From the NCBI GenBank assembly GCA_045658965.1, contig JAZOVZ010000026.1, positions 1 to 60,980 on the forward strand: 60,980 nt of DNA. Reading direction: 5' to 3'. Below, one piece after another: positions 16,226 to 23,631 of the stretch (positions are counted from its first letter, which is position 1; each line of letters begins with the position of its first letter). The position numbers and the translations under genes were made by a program. The notes under the pieces were generated by a model. It worked only from the letters and a program-made list of their open reading frames with translations, was not told the origin of the DNA and ran no database searches. Source of the stretch: SVQP01 sp045658965. Its GTDB lineage: Bacteria > Bacillota > Clostridia > Oscillospirales > CAG-272.

Positions 16226-16369
16226 GTGATGGCATGATTGCCTTTGTAACGACAACTGTGCCGCAGGCACACCATCACTGCGCGAAGCGCACCATCACTC
16301 GCCTATAGAGCGACCATCACTTGCCCAAAGGGCAATCATAACTGTTCAAGGTGCTATTGCACCTTGAAC
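16226..16369. repeat. Array of different mini-hairpins with a constant linker
   Basis: Successive 20-22 bp units on the plus strand carry different inverted repeats (TGTGCC/GGCACA, TGCGC/GCGCA, TCGC/GCGA, TTGCC/GGCAA), joined by CCATCAC. The last hairpin, GTTCAAGGTG/CACCTTGAAC, includes the final codons and, in its loop, the stop codon of the neighbouring minus-strand gene. Confidence 0.8.
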
Positions 16370-17070
16370 TGCAGCCCGTAACTCATGGCATACTTTTCCG
16401 CATACGATCCCGCTGCGCCGCATATGGTCAAGGATTTGGGGCAGCCGTCAAAGGCGGCATAGCCGATGGCGGTGACTGCGTCACCCATCGTGACCGTTTG
16501 CAGCGAGCCGCAACCGTAAAACGCAAACCATCCGATGCTTGTCACGCTTGCGGGCAGCGTCACGCTGGTCACGTCCGTGTCCTTGAACAGATTGTCGCCA
16601 AGAGCGGTGATTGCGTAACCGTCGATCTCTGTCGGCACGGTCACCTCGGTTTCTTCTCCTGTGTAAGCGGTCAGCGTTGCCGTGCCGTTTTTGATCTCGT
16701 ATGTAAACGCGGCAGCGGGCGGTGTCGGCTCGGGGCTATCGGTGGGCTGCTCGGGCTTGGCTGAAACGTCTGTGTCAAGCGCACCGAGCTGCGCTTCGAG
16801 CTGTGCAATGGTCTGCTTGTAGGCAAAGGTGTCCACGTAATGCTGCTGCTTGAGCACGAGGATCTCGTTTTGCAGGTCGTTCACCATTTTTTCGTAGTAC
16901 GCAAGCTGCTCACGGTAGACGTCGTCGCTCACGCTTTGGTTGGTCTGCGGGGCACCCGTGCTTTGCTCGTTTTGCACCGTGTTATCAGTCTGCTTGTCAC
17001 TGCATGCCGTGCAAAAGCTGAAAATCAGCAGGCAGGCAAGCGCAAAGGGAAGAACTTTGATGTATCTCAT
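16354..17070 (-). CDS. Lipoprotein with coiled coil and BspA-like leucine-rich repeat domain
   Basis: A 238-aa exported protein. The signal peptide ends in FSFCTAC, giving a probable lipid-modified Cys near residue 23. A coiled-coil stretch (about residues 50-100, with YYEKMVNDLQNEILVLKQQ) is followed by a Pro-rich linker and a C-terminal LRR_5/BspA domain (about 125-238; LPASVTSIGWFAFYGCGSL is a typical unit). It is likely a surface-exposed binding protein. AAGGAG lies eight bases before the ATG at 17070. The 3' end of the gene is part of a DNA hairpin belonging to the neighbouring array. Confidence 0.75.
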   Translation of the reverse strand: MRYIKVLPFALACLLIFSFCTACSDKQTDNTVQNEQSTGAPQTNQSVSDDVYREQLAYYEKMVNDLQNEILVLKQQHYVDTFAYKQTIAQLEAQLGALDTDVSAKPEQPTDSPEPTPPAAAFTYEIKNGTATLTAYTGEETEVTVPTEIDGYAITALGDNLFKDTDVTSVTLPASVTSIGWFAFYGCGSLQTVTMGDAVTAIGYAAFDGCPKSLTICGAAGSYAEKYAMSYGLQFKVQ

Positions 17071-17213
17071 GTTGTGGTCTCCTTTCTTTTTTGAGATATC
17101 TATATCATACTGCAAGCGCGGTGGGAGAAAAGCGCGAGGCGTGTCGGGCGAGTTGTGAAAATTTTGAGAATGTATACGGGATAAATCTAATTGTGAAAAA
17201 TTCGTAAAAACAC

Positions 17214-17242
17214 TTGCTTTTTTTGCGCCTTTGTGTTATAAT
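17214..17242 (+). promoter_or_regulatory. Promoter of the SRP RNA gene
   Basis: TTGCTT (17214-17219), 17 bases, TATAAT (17237-17242). It may also supply dnaX by read-through. Confidence 0.85.
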
Positions 17243-17249
17243 ATCAAAG

Positions 17250-17570
17250 TTGCAGCACCATGCTGTGAAATAAGGCCATACCAGCCGGGGAATTAGCGGA
17301 GCCCTGTACCTGAAATCCGCTACAGCAGGGGTGGATCCCTCGTTTGAGGATCGAACCTTTACGAATACAAGAGTCGTATCTGCTGTGTTGAGAAGCGGGT
17401 CTTACGCAATCGAGGGCTGTGAACCATGTCAGGTGGGGAACCAAGCAGCATTAAGCGGTTACCTCGGTGTGCCGTGAGGTTGCCTGTTTTGAGCAGGAGG
17501 TACGAAGATCGCGTAGGGGCGACATTCGATTTTGAGGTGTATGGTCTTGTTTTGCAGCAAGGTGCTGTAT
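17250..17570 (+). ncRNA. ffs: Signal recognition particle RNA, large Bacillus type
   Basis: RNA scaffold of the SRP, which Ffh binds. The conserved helix-8 region is at 17428-17450: GTCAGG, a GGAA tetraloop closed by GG/CC (the pairs are swapped relative to Bacillus, preserving pairing), then AAGCAG. The opposite strand of the helix carries GTGTGCCG and GTTGCC. The 5' end AAGGCCATACC can pair with GGTGTATGGTCTT near 17536, closing the molecule as in the ~270-nt scRNA. Ends are estimated from the promoter and terminator. Its position upstream of dnaX matches Bacillus gene order. Confidence 0.88.
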
Positions 17571-17575
17571 TTGTT
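17554..17575 (+). terminator. Weak terminator of the SRP RNA
   Basis: GCAGCA/TGCTGT stem with a three-base loop followed by ATTTGTTT. It is weak enough that read-through into dnaX is plausible. Confidence 0.55.
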
Positions 17576-17619
17576 TAAGTAAAATGATATGGAGCCGCCA
17601 TGGCGGCATGGAGAGAATT

Positions 17620-19290
17620 ATGCATCAGGCTTTGTACAGAAAATGGCGTCCGCAGCGTTTTGAGGACGTTTGCGGTCAGGAGCACGTGACGTCTATACTG
17701 CAGTATCAGACCAAAACGGGCGGCCTTTCGCATGCTTATTTGTTCTGCGGCTCGCGCGGAACGGGTAAGACCACCTGCGCAAAGATCCTTGCCAAGGCGG
17801 TCAACTGCGAGAACCCACAAAACGGCTCGCCTTGCTTGGTTTGTGACGCTTGCCGCTCGATCGAAGCGGGAAGTGCGACAGACGTGCTTGAAATGGACGC
17901 AGCCTCCAACAACGGCGTAGATAACATCCGCGATATCCGCGATGAGGTGGTCTACCCGCCCAACGCGCTCAAAAAGCGCGTGTACATCATCGACGAGGTG
18001 CACATGCTCTCGGCAAGCGCATTCAACGCGCTGCTCAAAACGCTGGAGGAGCCGCCCGAATACGTGGTGTTTATCCTCGCGACCACCGAGCTGCAAAAGC
18101 TGCCCGCCACCATCATTTCCCGTTGCCAACGCTATGATTTCCGCAGAATTGCCACGCCCGTGCTTGCCGACCGACTTTGCTATATCGCGGGAGAAGAGGG
18201 CATCTCGCTTGACCGCGAGGCGGCTGTGCTGCTGGGCAGAATGGCGCAGGGCGGTATGCGTGACGCCATCAGCCTACTTGAGCTTTGCGCGGGTACGGGG
18301 GCACATATCAGCGTGCAGACCGTCAATGAGACCGCAGGCTCGACCGGCAGAGACAGCATGATGGAAACGGTGCGTGCCATTGCGGCGCGTGATTATGATA
18401 AGTTGTTTGCCATGATCGACGCGGTGGTGCAATCCTCCAAGGATATTGCCATCTTCTGGCAGGATCTGATCGGTTTGTACCGCGAAATGCTGGTACTGCG
18501 TACCGCCAAGGACGCGGCTGCGTACCTTGACTTGACCGACAGCGAGCTTGCCGCCATGCAAGAGGTGGCAAAGCCCTTCAAATCGTCCACGCTGCTGTAT
18601 CATTGCACGCTGCTTGAGCAGGCACTCTTGTCCATGCAGAGAGCAAACGCTATCAAGCGCATCGTGGCAGAAAGTACACTCGTGCGCATGTGCGATCCCG
18701 AGCTCCAGACCTCTCCCGAGGCGCTGCTTGCGCGCATTGCCGCATTGGAAGATAAAATTGCATTCGGGCAGGTTGCCGTGGCAGTTCCTGCATCCATCCC
18801 CGTAGGGGCGATCAGTGATCGCCCGTCTGCAGAGCCGAAAAGCGAATCGCCCGTGCAGACCGCGTCACCCGCACAATCCACCCCCGTAGGGTCGATTCAT
18901 GAATCGACCGCACCGCCCGCACCCACCGCCCCCCGCATCCCCAAGCTCAAAAAGTCCGAGCCCACGGGAGAGAGACGCACGCTGCGCCCCTTGCGCGTAT
19001 GGGCACAGGTGCTTGACAAAATGACCAAGGCGAACCCCTTGGCGGCAGGCTTTTACTATGCGGCAAAGGCGTACTCGGATGAGGAGTCAAACGTGGTACT
19101 CAAATTCGCGTCGGATTTTGATATTCAGATGGCGCAGAGCTATAACGCCGTGCCCACGCTTTGCAGCATTCTGTCAAGCCTTTTGAACGCAAACGTCACG
19201 CAAAAGCAGGTGCTTTTTGAGTGCGAAGGGAAGAGCGGAGCACAGAATTCGGTCATCGACGAGATACTGGAAAACGCACAAGATAATTGA
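17620..19290 (+). CDS. dnaX: DNA polymerase III subunit gamma/tau
   Basis: AAA+ ATPase of the clamp loader, which places the sliding clamp on primed DNA. The chain is 556 aa from the ATG at 17620 (after GGAGA). Walker A GSRGTGKT is at residues 44-51, zinc cysteines at 63, 72, 75 and 78, then DEVHMLS and ISRCQRYDF (sensor region). A low-complexity linker (about 380-450) leads to the tau-type C-terminal domain. Two GTAGGG palindromic elements lie in frame in this linker (residues ~395-431, reading VGAISDRP and VGSIHEST). No A-rich slippery site of the E. coli kind is seen. First gene of dnaX-ybaB-recR. Confidence 0.96.
   Translation: MHQALYRKWRPQRFEDVCGQEHVTSILQYQTKTGGLSHAYLFCGSRGTGKTTCAKILAKAVNCENPQNGSPCLVCDACRSIEAGSATDVLEMDAASNNGVDNIRDIRDEVVYPPNALKKRVYIIDEVHMLSASAFNALLKTLEEPPEYVVFILATTELQKLPATIISRCQRYDFRRIATPVLADRLCYIAGEEGISLDREAAVLLGRMAQGGMRDAISLLELCAGTGAHISVQTVNETAGSTGRDSMMETVRAIAARDYDKLFAMIDAVVQSSKDIAIFWQDLIGLYREMLVLRTAKDAAAYLDLTDSELAAMQEVAKPFKSSTLLYHCTLLEQALLSMQRANAIKRIVAESTLVRMCDPELQTSPEALLARIAALEDKIAFGQVAVAVPASIPVGAISDRPSAEPKSESPVQTASPAQSTPVGSIHESTAPPAPTAPRIPKLKKSEPTGERRTLRPLRVWAQVLDKMTKANPLAAGFYYAAKAYSDEESNVVLKFASDFDIQMAQSYNAVPTLCSILSSLLNANVTQKQVLFECEGKSGAQNSVIDEILENAQDN
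18802..18910 (+). repeat. Two palindromic elements inside dnaX
   Basis: 18802-18825 is GTAGGGGCGATCAGTGATCG plus CCCG. 18886-18910 starts GTAGGG and contains a perfect 20-bp palindrome GGTCGATTCATGAATCGACC (18890-18909). Both begin with GTA as a codon, so both are read in the same frame. Confidence 0.9.
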
Positions 19291-19315
19291 AAATAAAATT
19301 TAAGGAGATATAAAC

Positions 19316-19663
19316 ATGAGAGCAAACATTCCCAAGGGTATGGGCGGCGGACCGCAGAACATGCAGTCCATGATCCGCCAGGCACAGAAAATGCAGGAGG
19401 ATATGGCGGCAAAGCAGGAAGAGCTGGACGCACGCGAGTATGAGATCAACGCGGGCGGCGGCGTTGTGACCGTCAAGATCAACGGCAAAAAGGAGATCCT
19501 TTCGATCGACCTTGACCCCGAGATCGTGGATCCCGATGACGTAGAGACCCTGACCGACCTTCTCGTCGCAGGTGTCAACGAGGCAATCAAGCGCGTGGAG
19601 ACCACCAACGCAGCTGAAATGGAAAAGATCACCGGCAGCATGGGTCTGCCCGGCATGTTCTGA
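19316..19663 (+). CDS. ybaB: YbaB/EbfC family nucleoid-associated protein
   Basis: Small DNA-binding protein, 115 aa, a dimeric nucleoid-associated factor that is nearly always encoded between dnaX and recR. The family core is visible: IRQAQKMQEDMAAKQEEL (helical), GGGVVTVKINGKKEI, then SIDLDPEIVDPDDVETLTDL. AAGGAGAT precedes the ATG. It lies 25 bases after dnaX, and its stop is one base from the recR start, so the genes are co-transcribed. Confidence 0.95.
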   Translation: MRANIPKGMGGGPQNMQSMIRQAQKMQEDMAAKQEELDAREYEINAGGGVVTVKINGKKEILSIDLDPEIVDPDDVETLTDLLVAGVNEAIKRVETTNAAEMEKITGSMGLPGMF

Positions 19664-19664
19664 T

Positions 19665-20264
19665 ATGGCAGAATACATGGTAGCACTGCGCAAGCTGGAA
19701 GAGCAGTTTGCGCGCCTTGAGGGCGTGGGACGCAAATCGGCTACGCGCATGGCGTTTGCGGTGCTGGAAATGGAGGATGCAGAGGCAGAGGAGTTTGCAA
19801 AAGCCATCATTGAGGCAAAGCAGTCAATTCACCTGTGCCCGGTATGTCAGAATCTGACCGACCGCGACATCTGTCCCATCTGCTCCGACCTTTACCGTGA
19901 CCAGAGCATCGTTTGCGTGGTGACCGACGTTAAGGCGGTCATGGCAATGGAGAAGGTCAAGGACTTCCGCGGCACCTATCACGTGCTGCACGGCGTCATT
20001 TCTCCCATGAACCGCGTCACGCCCGAGCAGCTCAAGATCAAGGAGCTGTTGACAAGATTGGAGGACGACACGGTCAAGGAGATCATCCTTGCCACCAATG
20101 CGGACATTGAGGGAAATGCAACCGCGATGTACCTCGCGCACCTGATCAAGCCGCTTGGTATTAAGGTCACGCGTCTTGCTTACGGTATTCCCGTGGGCGC
20201 AGACCTCAACTATGCCGATGAGTACACGCTCATGCAGGCTTTAGAGGGAAGAAGAGATATGTAA
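19665..20264 (+). CDS. recR: Recombination mediator protein RecR
   Basis: Acts with RecF and RecO to load RecA at gaps. The chain is 199 aa: an N-terminal helix-hairpin-helix (LEGVGRKSATRMAF), a zinc finger CPVC...CPIC (about residues 57-72) and a Toprim domain (VVTDVKAVMAMEK through ATNADIEGNATAMYLA). The start at 19665 (MAEYMVAL) is chosen because it follows the ybaB stop by one base and matches the usual RecR N-terminus; the frame is open further upstream but overlaps ybaB. Confidence 0.96.
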   Translation: MAEYMVALRKLEEQFARLEGVGRKSATRMAFAVLEMEDAEAEEFAKAIIEAKQSIHLCPVCQNLTDRDICPICSDLYRDQSIVCVVTDVKAVMAMEKVKDFRGTYHVLHGVISPMNRVTPEQLKIKELLTRLEDDTVKEIILATNADIEGNATAMYLAHLIKPLGIKVTRLAYGIPVGADLNYADEYTLMQALEGRRDM

Positions 20265-20288
20265 AAAAGGGCGCGATGCGCCCTTTTT
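20264..20288 (+). terminator. Terminator of dnaX-ybaB-recR
   Basis: AAAAAGGGCGC/GCGCCCTTTTT, beginning at the recR stop codon. Confidence 0.93.
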
Positions 20289-20289
20289 C

Positions 20290-20360
20290 AGTGAAAATTT
20301 CCCTACGGGAAAGTGAAATATTTGCTTTGTAAATGTGAAATGCGCCTACGGTGTGAAACT
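20290..20360. repeat. Third mini-hairpin array (short)
   Basis: Three units joined by GTGAAAT-like linkers: TTTCC/GGGAAA, ATTTGC/(G)TAAAT and CGCC/GGTG. They have the same organisation as 16226-16369 and 50236-50320, with a related linker. Confidence 0.55.
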
Positions 20361-20366
20361 GACCCT

Positions 20367-20767
20367 CGAGTGTCATCCTGAGCGGAGCGAATATTTCGCC
20401 TTGCAGAGGCGAAATCGAGCGTAGTCGAAGTTTTGCAAAGTGGATATTTCGCAGCGAGCTGCGAAATGAAACGGAGCAAAACCGACGAGGTCGTGCAAAG
20501 CACGGACGAGGAAGGGATCCCCGAACAATTTCTGACACACCGCCTACATGAAGTTACTTTGGCTAAGCAAACGTGTCATAAACCGTTCGGAGATCCCGCT
20601 TCAGCGTGACACCGGGGACAGCCTCCGGTATCACGCCTCGCGGTTTTGCTCCGCTCCACGTTGTTGCGCTATGCAAAACTTCGACTCCGTATGAAATCCC
20701 GAATAAAAATATTTGTGCAACTATGCAATGCCGTCGGGCTTTCATACTTCGCTCAGGATGACACTCG
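20367..20767. repeat. ~400-bp repeat element with 18-bp terminal inverted repeats
   Basis: CGAGTGTCATCCTGAGCG (20367-20384) is exactly inverted at 20750-20767. Inner parts are also partly inverted: AAGTTTTGCA on the left against TGCAAAACTT on the right. GTCATCCTGAGCG is a motif common in non-coding repeats of many bacteria. No gene is seen in 20289-20842. Confidence 0.75.
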
Positions 20768-20811
20768 TGGTATGCGTATTTCACTTGCTTGAAGAGCAAA
20801 TTATACTAATG

Positions 20812-20840
20812 AAAAAAGGAGCGCGACGCGCTCCTTTTTT
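20812..20840 (-). terminator. Terminator of the ylxM-ffh-rpsP-khpA operon
   Basis: AAAAAAGGAGCGC/GCGCTCCTTTTTT, three-base loop, directly after the khpA stop. Confidence 0.92.
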
Positions 20841-20842
20841 CA

Positions 20843-21079
20843 TCATCTGATGTCTACGTTGACTCTCTTGTCAATGCCCGCGGATGCAGCCTTGATCACG
20901 GTGCGGATCGCCTTTGCAATGCGACCCTGTCTGCCGATGACCATGCCCATATCGTCGGGGTGTACACTCAAGGTCAGGGTAATGGTTGTCTCAGTTTCCT
21001 CGCTGACGACGTTTACGTCATCGGGGTGGTCCACGATGGCGGCTGCAATGTCACGCAAGGTGGTCTTCAAATCCGTCAT
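20843..21079 (-). CDS. khpA: KH-domain RNA-binding protein KhpA
   Basis: A 78-aa single-KH-domain protein (YlqC/KhpA family). The RNA-binding GxxG loop is in MVIGRQGRIAKAIRT. In related Firmicutes it pairs with KhpB/Jag and affects small RNAs and cell division. Here it is last in the minus-strand operon with rpsP, ffh and ylxM, the standard placement, and is separated from rpsP by 18 bases. Confidence 0.93.
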   Translation of the reverse strand: MTDLKTTLRDIAAAIVDHPDDVNVVSEETETTITLTLSVHPDDMGMVIGRQGRIAKAIRTVIKAASAGIDKRVNVDIR

Positions 21080-21097
21080 GCTTAACCTCGCCCTTGA

Positions 21098-21340
21098 TTA
21101 CTCGGTGATACCGGTCTTCTTGAGCAGAACCTTTACGGTTTCGGTGGGCTGTGCGCCGTTAGCGATCCACTTCTGAGCCTTCTCAGCGTCGATCTTGATC
21201 TCCTCGGGAGCAGTCATGGGGTTGTAGTAACCGATCTCCTCGATGAAGCGGCCATCTCTGGGGCTGCGGCTATCGGAAACAACTACGCGGTAGAAGGGAG
21301 CCTTCTTAGCGCCCATTCTTCTCAGTCTGATCTTTACCAT
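21098..21340 (-). CDS. rpsP: 30S ribosomal protein S16
   Basis: An 80-aa 30S subunit protein. The start MVKIRLRRMGAKKAPFYRVV is the family signature, followed by SRSPRDGRFIEEIGYYNP. GGAGG lies eight bases before the ATG at 21340; five extra in-frame residues upstream are not needed. It lies between ffh and khpA in the operon. Confidence 0.97.
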   Translation of the reverse strand: MVKIRLRRMGAKKAPFYRVVVSDSRSPRDGRFIEEIGYYNPMTAPEEIKIDAEKAQKWIANGAQPTETVKVLLKKTGITE

Positions 21341-21396
21341 GGTAAAATCCTCCAAAAATTAAATATATATTTTTTTATTTATGAATTCCGATTGAT

Positions 21397-22740
21397 TTAG
21401 AACGGAATGTTCATCTTACCCAGGGCCTTTCTGCCCTTTTTTGTTTTGCCCATATCGCTGAACTGCTTCATGAGCTTGCGGATCTGCTCAAACTGCTTGA
21501 GCAGGCGGTTAACGTCCTCGACTGTGGTGCCGCTGCCCTTGGCAATGCGGATCTTGCGGGAGGCGTTAAGCAGCTCGGGCTTTGCGCGCTCCTTCTTGGT
21601 CATGGAGAGGATGATCGCCTCTTGTCTTGCCAGCAGCTTTTCGTCCACCTTGGCGTCCTTGAGCTGACCGGGCTTCATGCCGGGGATCATGCCCGCGAGC
21701 TGATTGAGGTCGCCCATGTTCTTGAGCTGATCAAATTGCTCGAGGTAGTCGTCTAAGGTGAAGGTCTGCGAGCGCAGCTTTTGTTCCATTTCCAAAGCCT
21801 TTTTCTCATCGAACTGCTGCTGTGCCTTTTCAATCAGGGTCAGCACGTCGCCCATGCCGAGAATACGGCTTGCCATTCTGTCGGGGTAGAAGGGCTCAAT
21901 GGCATCCATCTTCTCGCCGATACCAATAAACTTGATGGGCTTGCCCGTGACGTAGCGGATCGAAAGTGCCGCACCGCCTCTGGTGTCGCCGTCCAGCTTG
22001 GTGAGAATGACGCCCGTGATATCGAGAAGCTTATTGAAGGTGTCCGCCACGTTGACCGATTCCTGACCGATCATAGCGTCAACCGTCAAAAGGATCTCCG
22101 CAGGATTGACCGCAGCCTTGATATTCTGCAGCTCCTCCATGAGTTTTTCATCGATCTGCAAGCGGCCCGCGGTGTCCACAAACACCATGTCGTAGCCCTT
22201 TTGCATTGCGAGCTTGATACCTTCCTTGGCAATCGTAACAGGGGATTCCTTATCACCCATCTGGAATACCGGCACGTCGATCTGCGCACCAACGACCTCC
22301 AGCTGCTTGATCGCTGCGGGACGGTAGACGTCACACGCGACCAGAAGGGGACGCTTGCCTTGCTTTTTGTACATCAGCGCAAGCTTACCTGCATGGGTTG
22401 TTTTACCCGCACCCTGCAGACCGACCATCATGATGACCGTGGGAGGCTTGGGAGCAATGGTGAGCTTGGCTTGCGAGCCGCCCATCAGAGCCGTCAGCTC
22501 CTCGTTGACGATCTTGACGATCTGCTGACCGGGGTTGAGGGATTCCATGACCTCTGTACCCACGGCACGCTCGGATACGGTATTGATAAAGGCTTTGACC
22601 ACCTTGAAGTTCACGTCGGCTTCCAGCAGCGCAAGCTTTACCTCACGCATGCCCGCCTTGACGTCGGCTTCGGTCAATTTTCCCTTGTTTTTGAATTTCT
22701 TGAAGGCATTGCTCAGCTTATCGCCTAAGCTTTCAAACAT
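21397..22740 (-). CDS. ffh: Signal recognition particle GTPase Ffh (SRP54)
   Basis: Binds the SRP RNA and nascent signal sequences, and delivers ribosomes to FtsY and the translocon. The 447-aa chain has the N domain, then the G domain with GLQGAGKTTHAGKLA (P-loop), CDVYRPAAIKQL, DTAGRL and TKLDGDTRGGAA, and a Met-rich M domain (MIPGM, LEQFDQLKNMGDLNQL). Its RNA partner is encoded at 17250 and its translocation partner secA at 55846 in this window. Co-transcribed with ylxM. Confidence 0.97.
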   Translation of the reverse strand: MFESLGDKLSNAFKKFKNKGKLTEADVKAGMREVKLALLEADVNFKVVKAFINTVSERAVGTEVMESLNPGQQIVKIVNEELTALMGGSQAKLTIAPKPPTVIMMVGLQGAGKTTHAGKLALMYKKQGKRPLLVACDVYRPAAIKQLEVVGAQIDVPVFQMGDKESPVTIAKEGIKLAMQKGYDMVFVDTAGRLQIDEKLMEELQNIKAAVNPAEILLTVDAMIGQESVNVADTFNKLLDITGVILTKLDGDTRGGAALSIRYVTGKPIKFIGIGEKMDAIEPFYPDRMASRILGMGDVLTLIEKAQQQFDEKKALEMEQKLRSQTFTLDDYLEQFDQLKNMGDLNQLAGMIPGMKPGQLKDAKVDEKLLARQEAIILSMTKKERAKPELLNASRKIRIAKGSGTTVEDVNRLLKQFEQIRKLMKQFSDMGKTKKGRKALGKMNIPF

Positions 22741-22757
22741 TGTGATACCTCCGTGTG

Positions 22758-23090
22758 TTATTGCATGTGCTCCAGCAGCCGCTCAATGCTTTCCACCAGC
22801 TCGGGGGAGGCATTTTGCTCCTTGCAAAGGGCAAGGGCTCTGTCCGCATGCTGTTTTGCTTGGGAAAAACGCTCGGCAAGGTGCAATTTTTCCTCGTAGA
22901 AGAACAGCTCTTCCTCGCTTTTCTTGATCATGTCGCGTACACCCTGCCTGGAAATACCGATCTCCTCGGCAATTTCGGCAAGGGAAAGGTCATCCTGATA
23001 GTAGTATTCCATCACGGTGCGCTTTCTCTCGGGCAGTACCTCGCCGTAAAAGTCAAGCAGGTATGCAATATTCAAATTCTTTTCAAACAT
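22758..23090 (-). CDS. ylxM: YlxM/p13-like DNA-binding protein
   Basis: A 110-aa helix-turn-helix protein (sigma-70 region-4-like fold; SLAEIAEEIGISRQGVRDMI) that usually precedes ffh and is thought to assist SRP function or expression. GGAG lies six bases before the ATG at 23090 (MFEKNLNIAYLLDFYG), which matches family N-termini. First gene of the four-gene operon. Confidence 0.93.
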   Translation of the reverse strand: MFEKNLNIAYLLDFYGEVLPERKRTVMEYYYQDDLSLAEIAEEIGISRQGVRDMIKKSEEELFFYEEKLHLAERFSQAKQHADRALALCKEQNASPELVESIERLLEHMQ

Positions 23091-23138
23091 GATATACTCC
23101 ATCCCGTCAAAACGTGTGTAAAGCAAAACACTTTACAG

Positions 23139-23167
23139 AGTATACCATACCTTTTGTGATTTGTCAA
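23139..23167 (-). promoter_or_regulatory. Promoter of ylxM-ffh-rpsP-khpA
   Basis: Minus strand: TTGACA (23162-23167), 17 bases, TATACT (23139-23144). Confidence 0.92.
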
Positions 23168-23401
23168 TAGTTTTTGGGAAAATATTTTGTGCATTTTACC
23201 TTTATTTCAGAAAAAAACGGGCGAGCGGATGCTCGCCTCGGGGCTGGGTGTGTATAGATTTGTTATGATTGGGCAAATAAGCAGGGAACAGCATCAGCTT
23301 GTCCGCCCCCGCCGCCGTAGCGGCGGGGCGGGAATGGATGTAACAGAGAACCATCCCCTGTTACATCCCCTGTTACACTCTGATATACTGACTCTGCTAT
23401 A
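23168..23401. other. Non-coding stretch with small hairpins
   Basis: No gene seen. It holds a palindrome CCCCGCCGCC/GGCGGCGGGG near 23308-23332 and repeated CCCCTGTTACA motifs near 23355-23380, related to the GGGGACGGTTCT repeats further along. Confidence 0.6.
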
Positions 23402-23578
23402 TTATTTTTTTCGACGGCGTATTTGTATGAGAGAGGTGACAATATTTGCTATTATTAACACTATGAAAGAGCAATCGAAAAGAATCAGATGAGAACTGCT
23501 CATAGTGTTTCTGAACAAAAAATACAGAATTGTGTCCACTAGAGTTAATACAAACAAAATTATGTTTACTATTGTCAT
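23402..23578 (-). CDS. Small hydrophobic membrane protein (58 aa)
   Basis: An ideal AGGAGG stands seven bases before the ATG at 23578. The 58-residue product has two hydrophobic stretches (about residues 4-22 and 38-50) and a basic end RRRKK, so two membrane helices are likely. It is very AT-rich. It is third of three genes reading in the same direction, separated from the next by a GGGGACGGTTCT repeat. No homologue is recognised. The ribosome binding site and hydrophobicity pattern argue that it is real. Confidence 0.6.
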   Translation of the reverse strand: MTIVNIILFVLTLVDTILYFLFRNTMSSSHLILFDCSFIVLIIANIVTSLIQIRRRKK

Positions 23579-23631
23579 CGTTGTTCCTCCTTAACATGTG
23601 GAAAGAACACAGGGGACGGTTCTCTGTGCAC

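Noticed and set aside
15997..16278. An open frame of 93 codons on the minus strand through the tandem array
   Set aside because: It is open only because the 20-bp unit lacks stops in that frame; no ribosome binding site, and the protein would be a bare repeat.
18945..18965. Programmed frameshift signal in dnaX
   Set aside because: Only a run of five A (CTCAAAAAG) is present, not the A AAA AAG heptamer, and no strong hairpin follows at the right distance.
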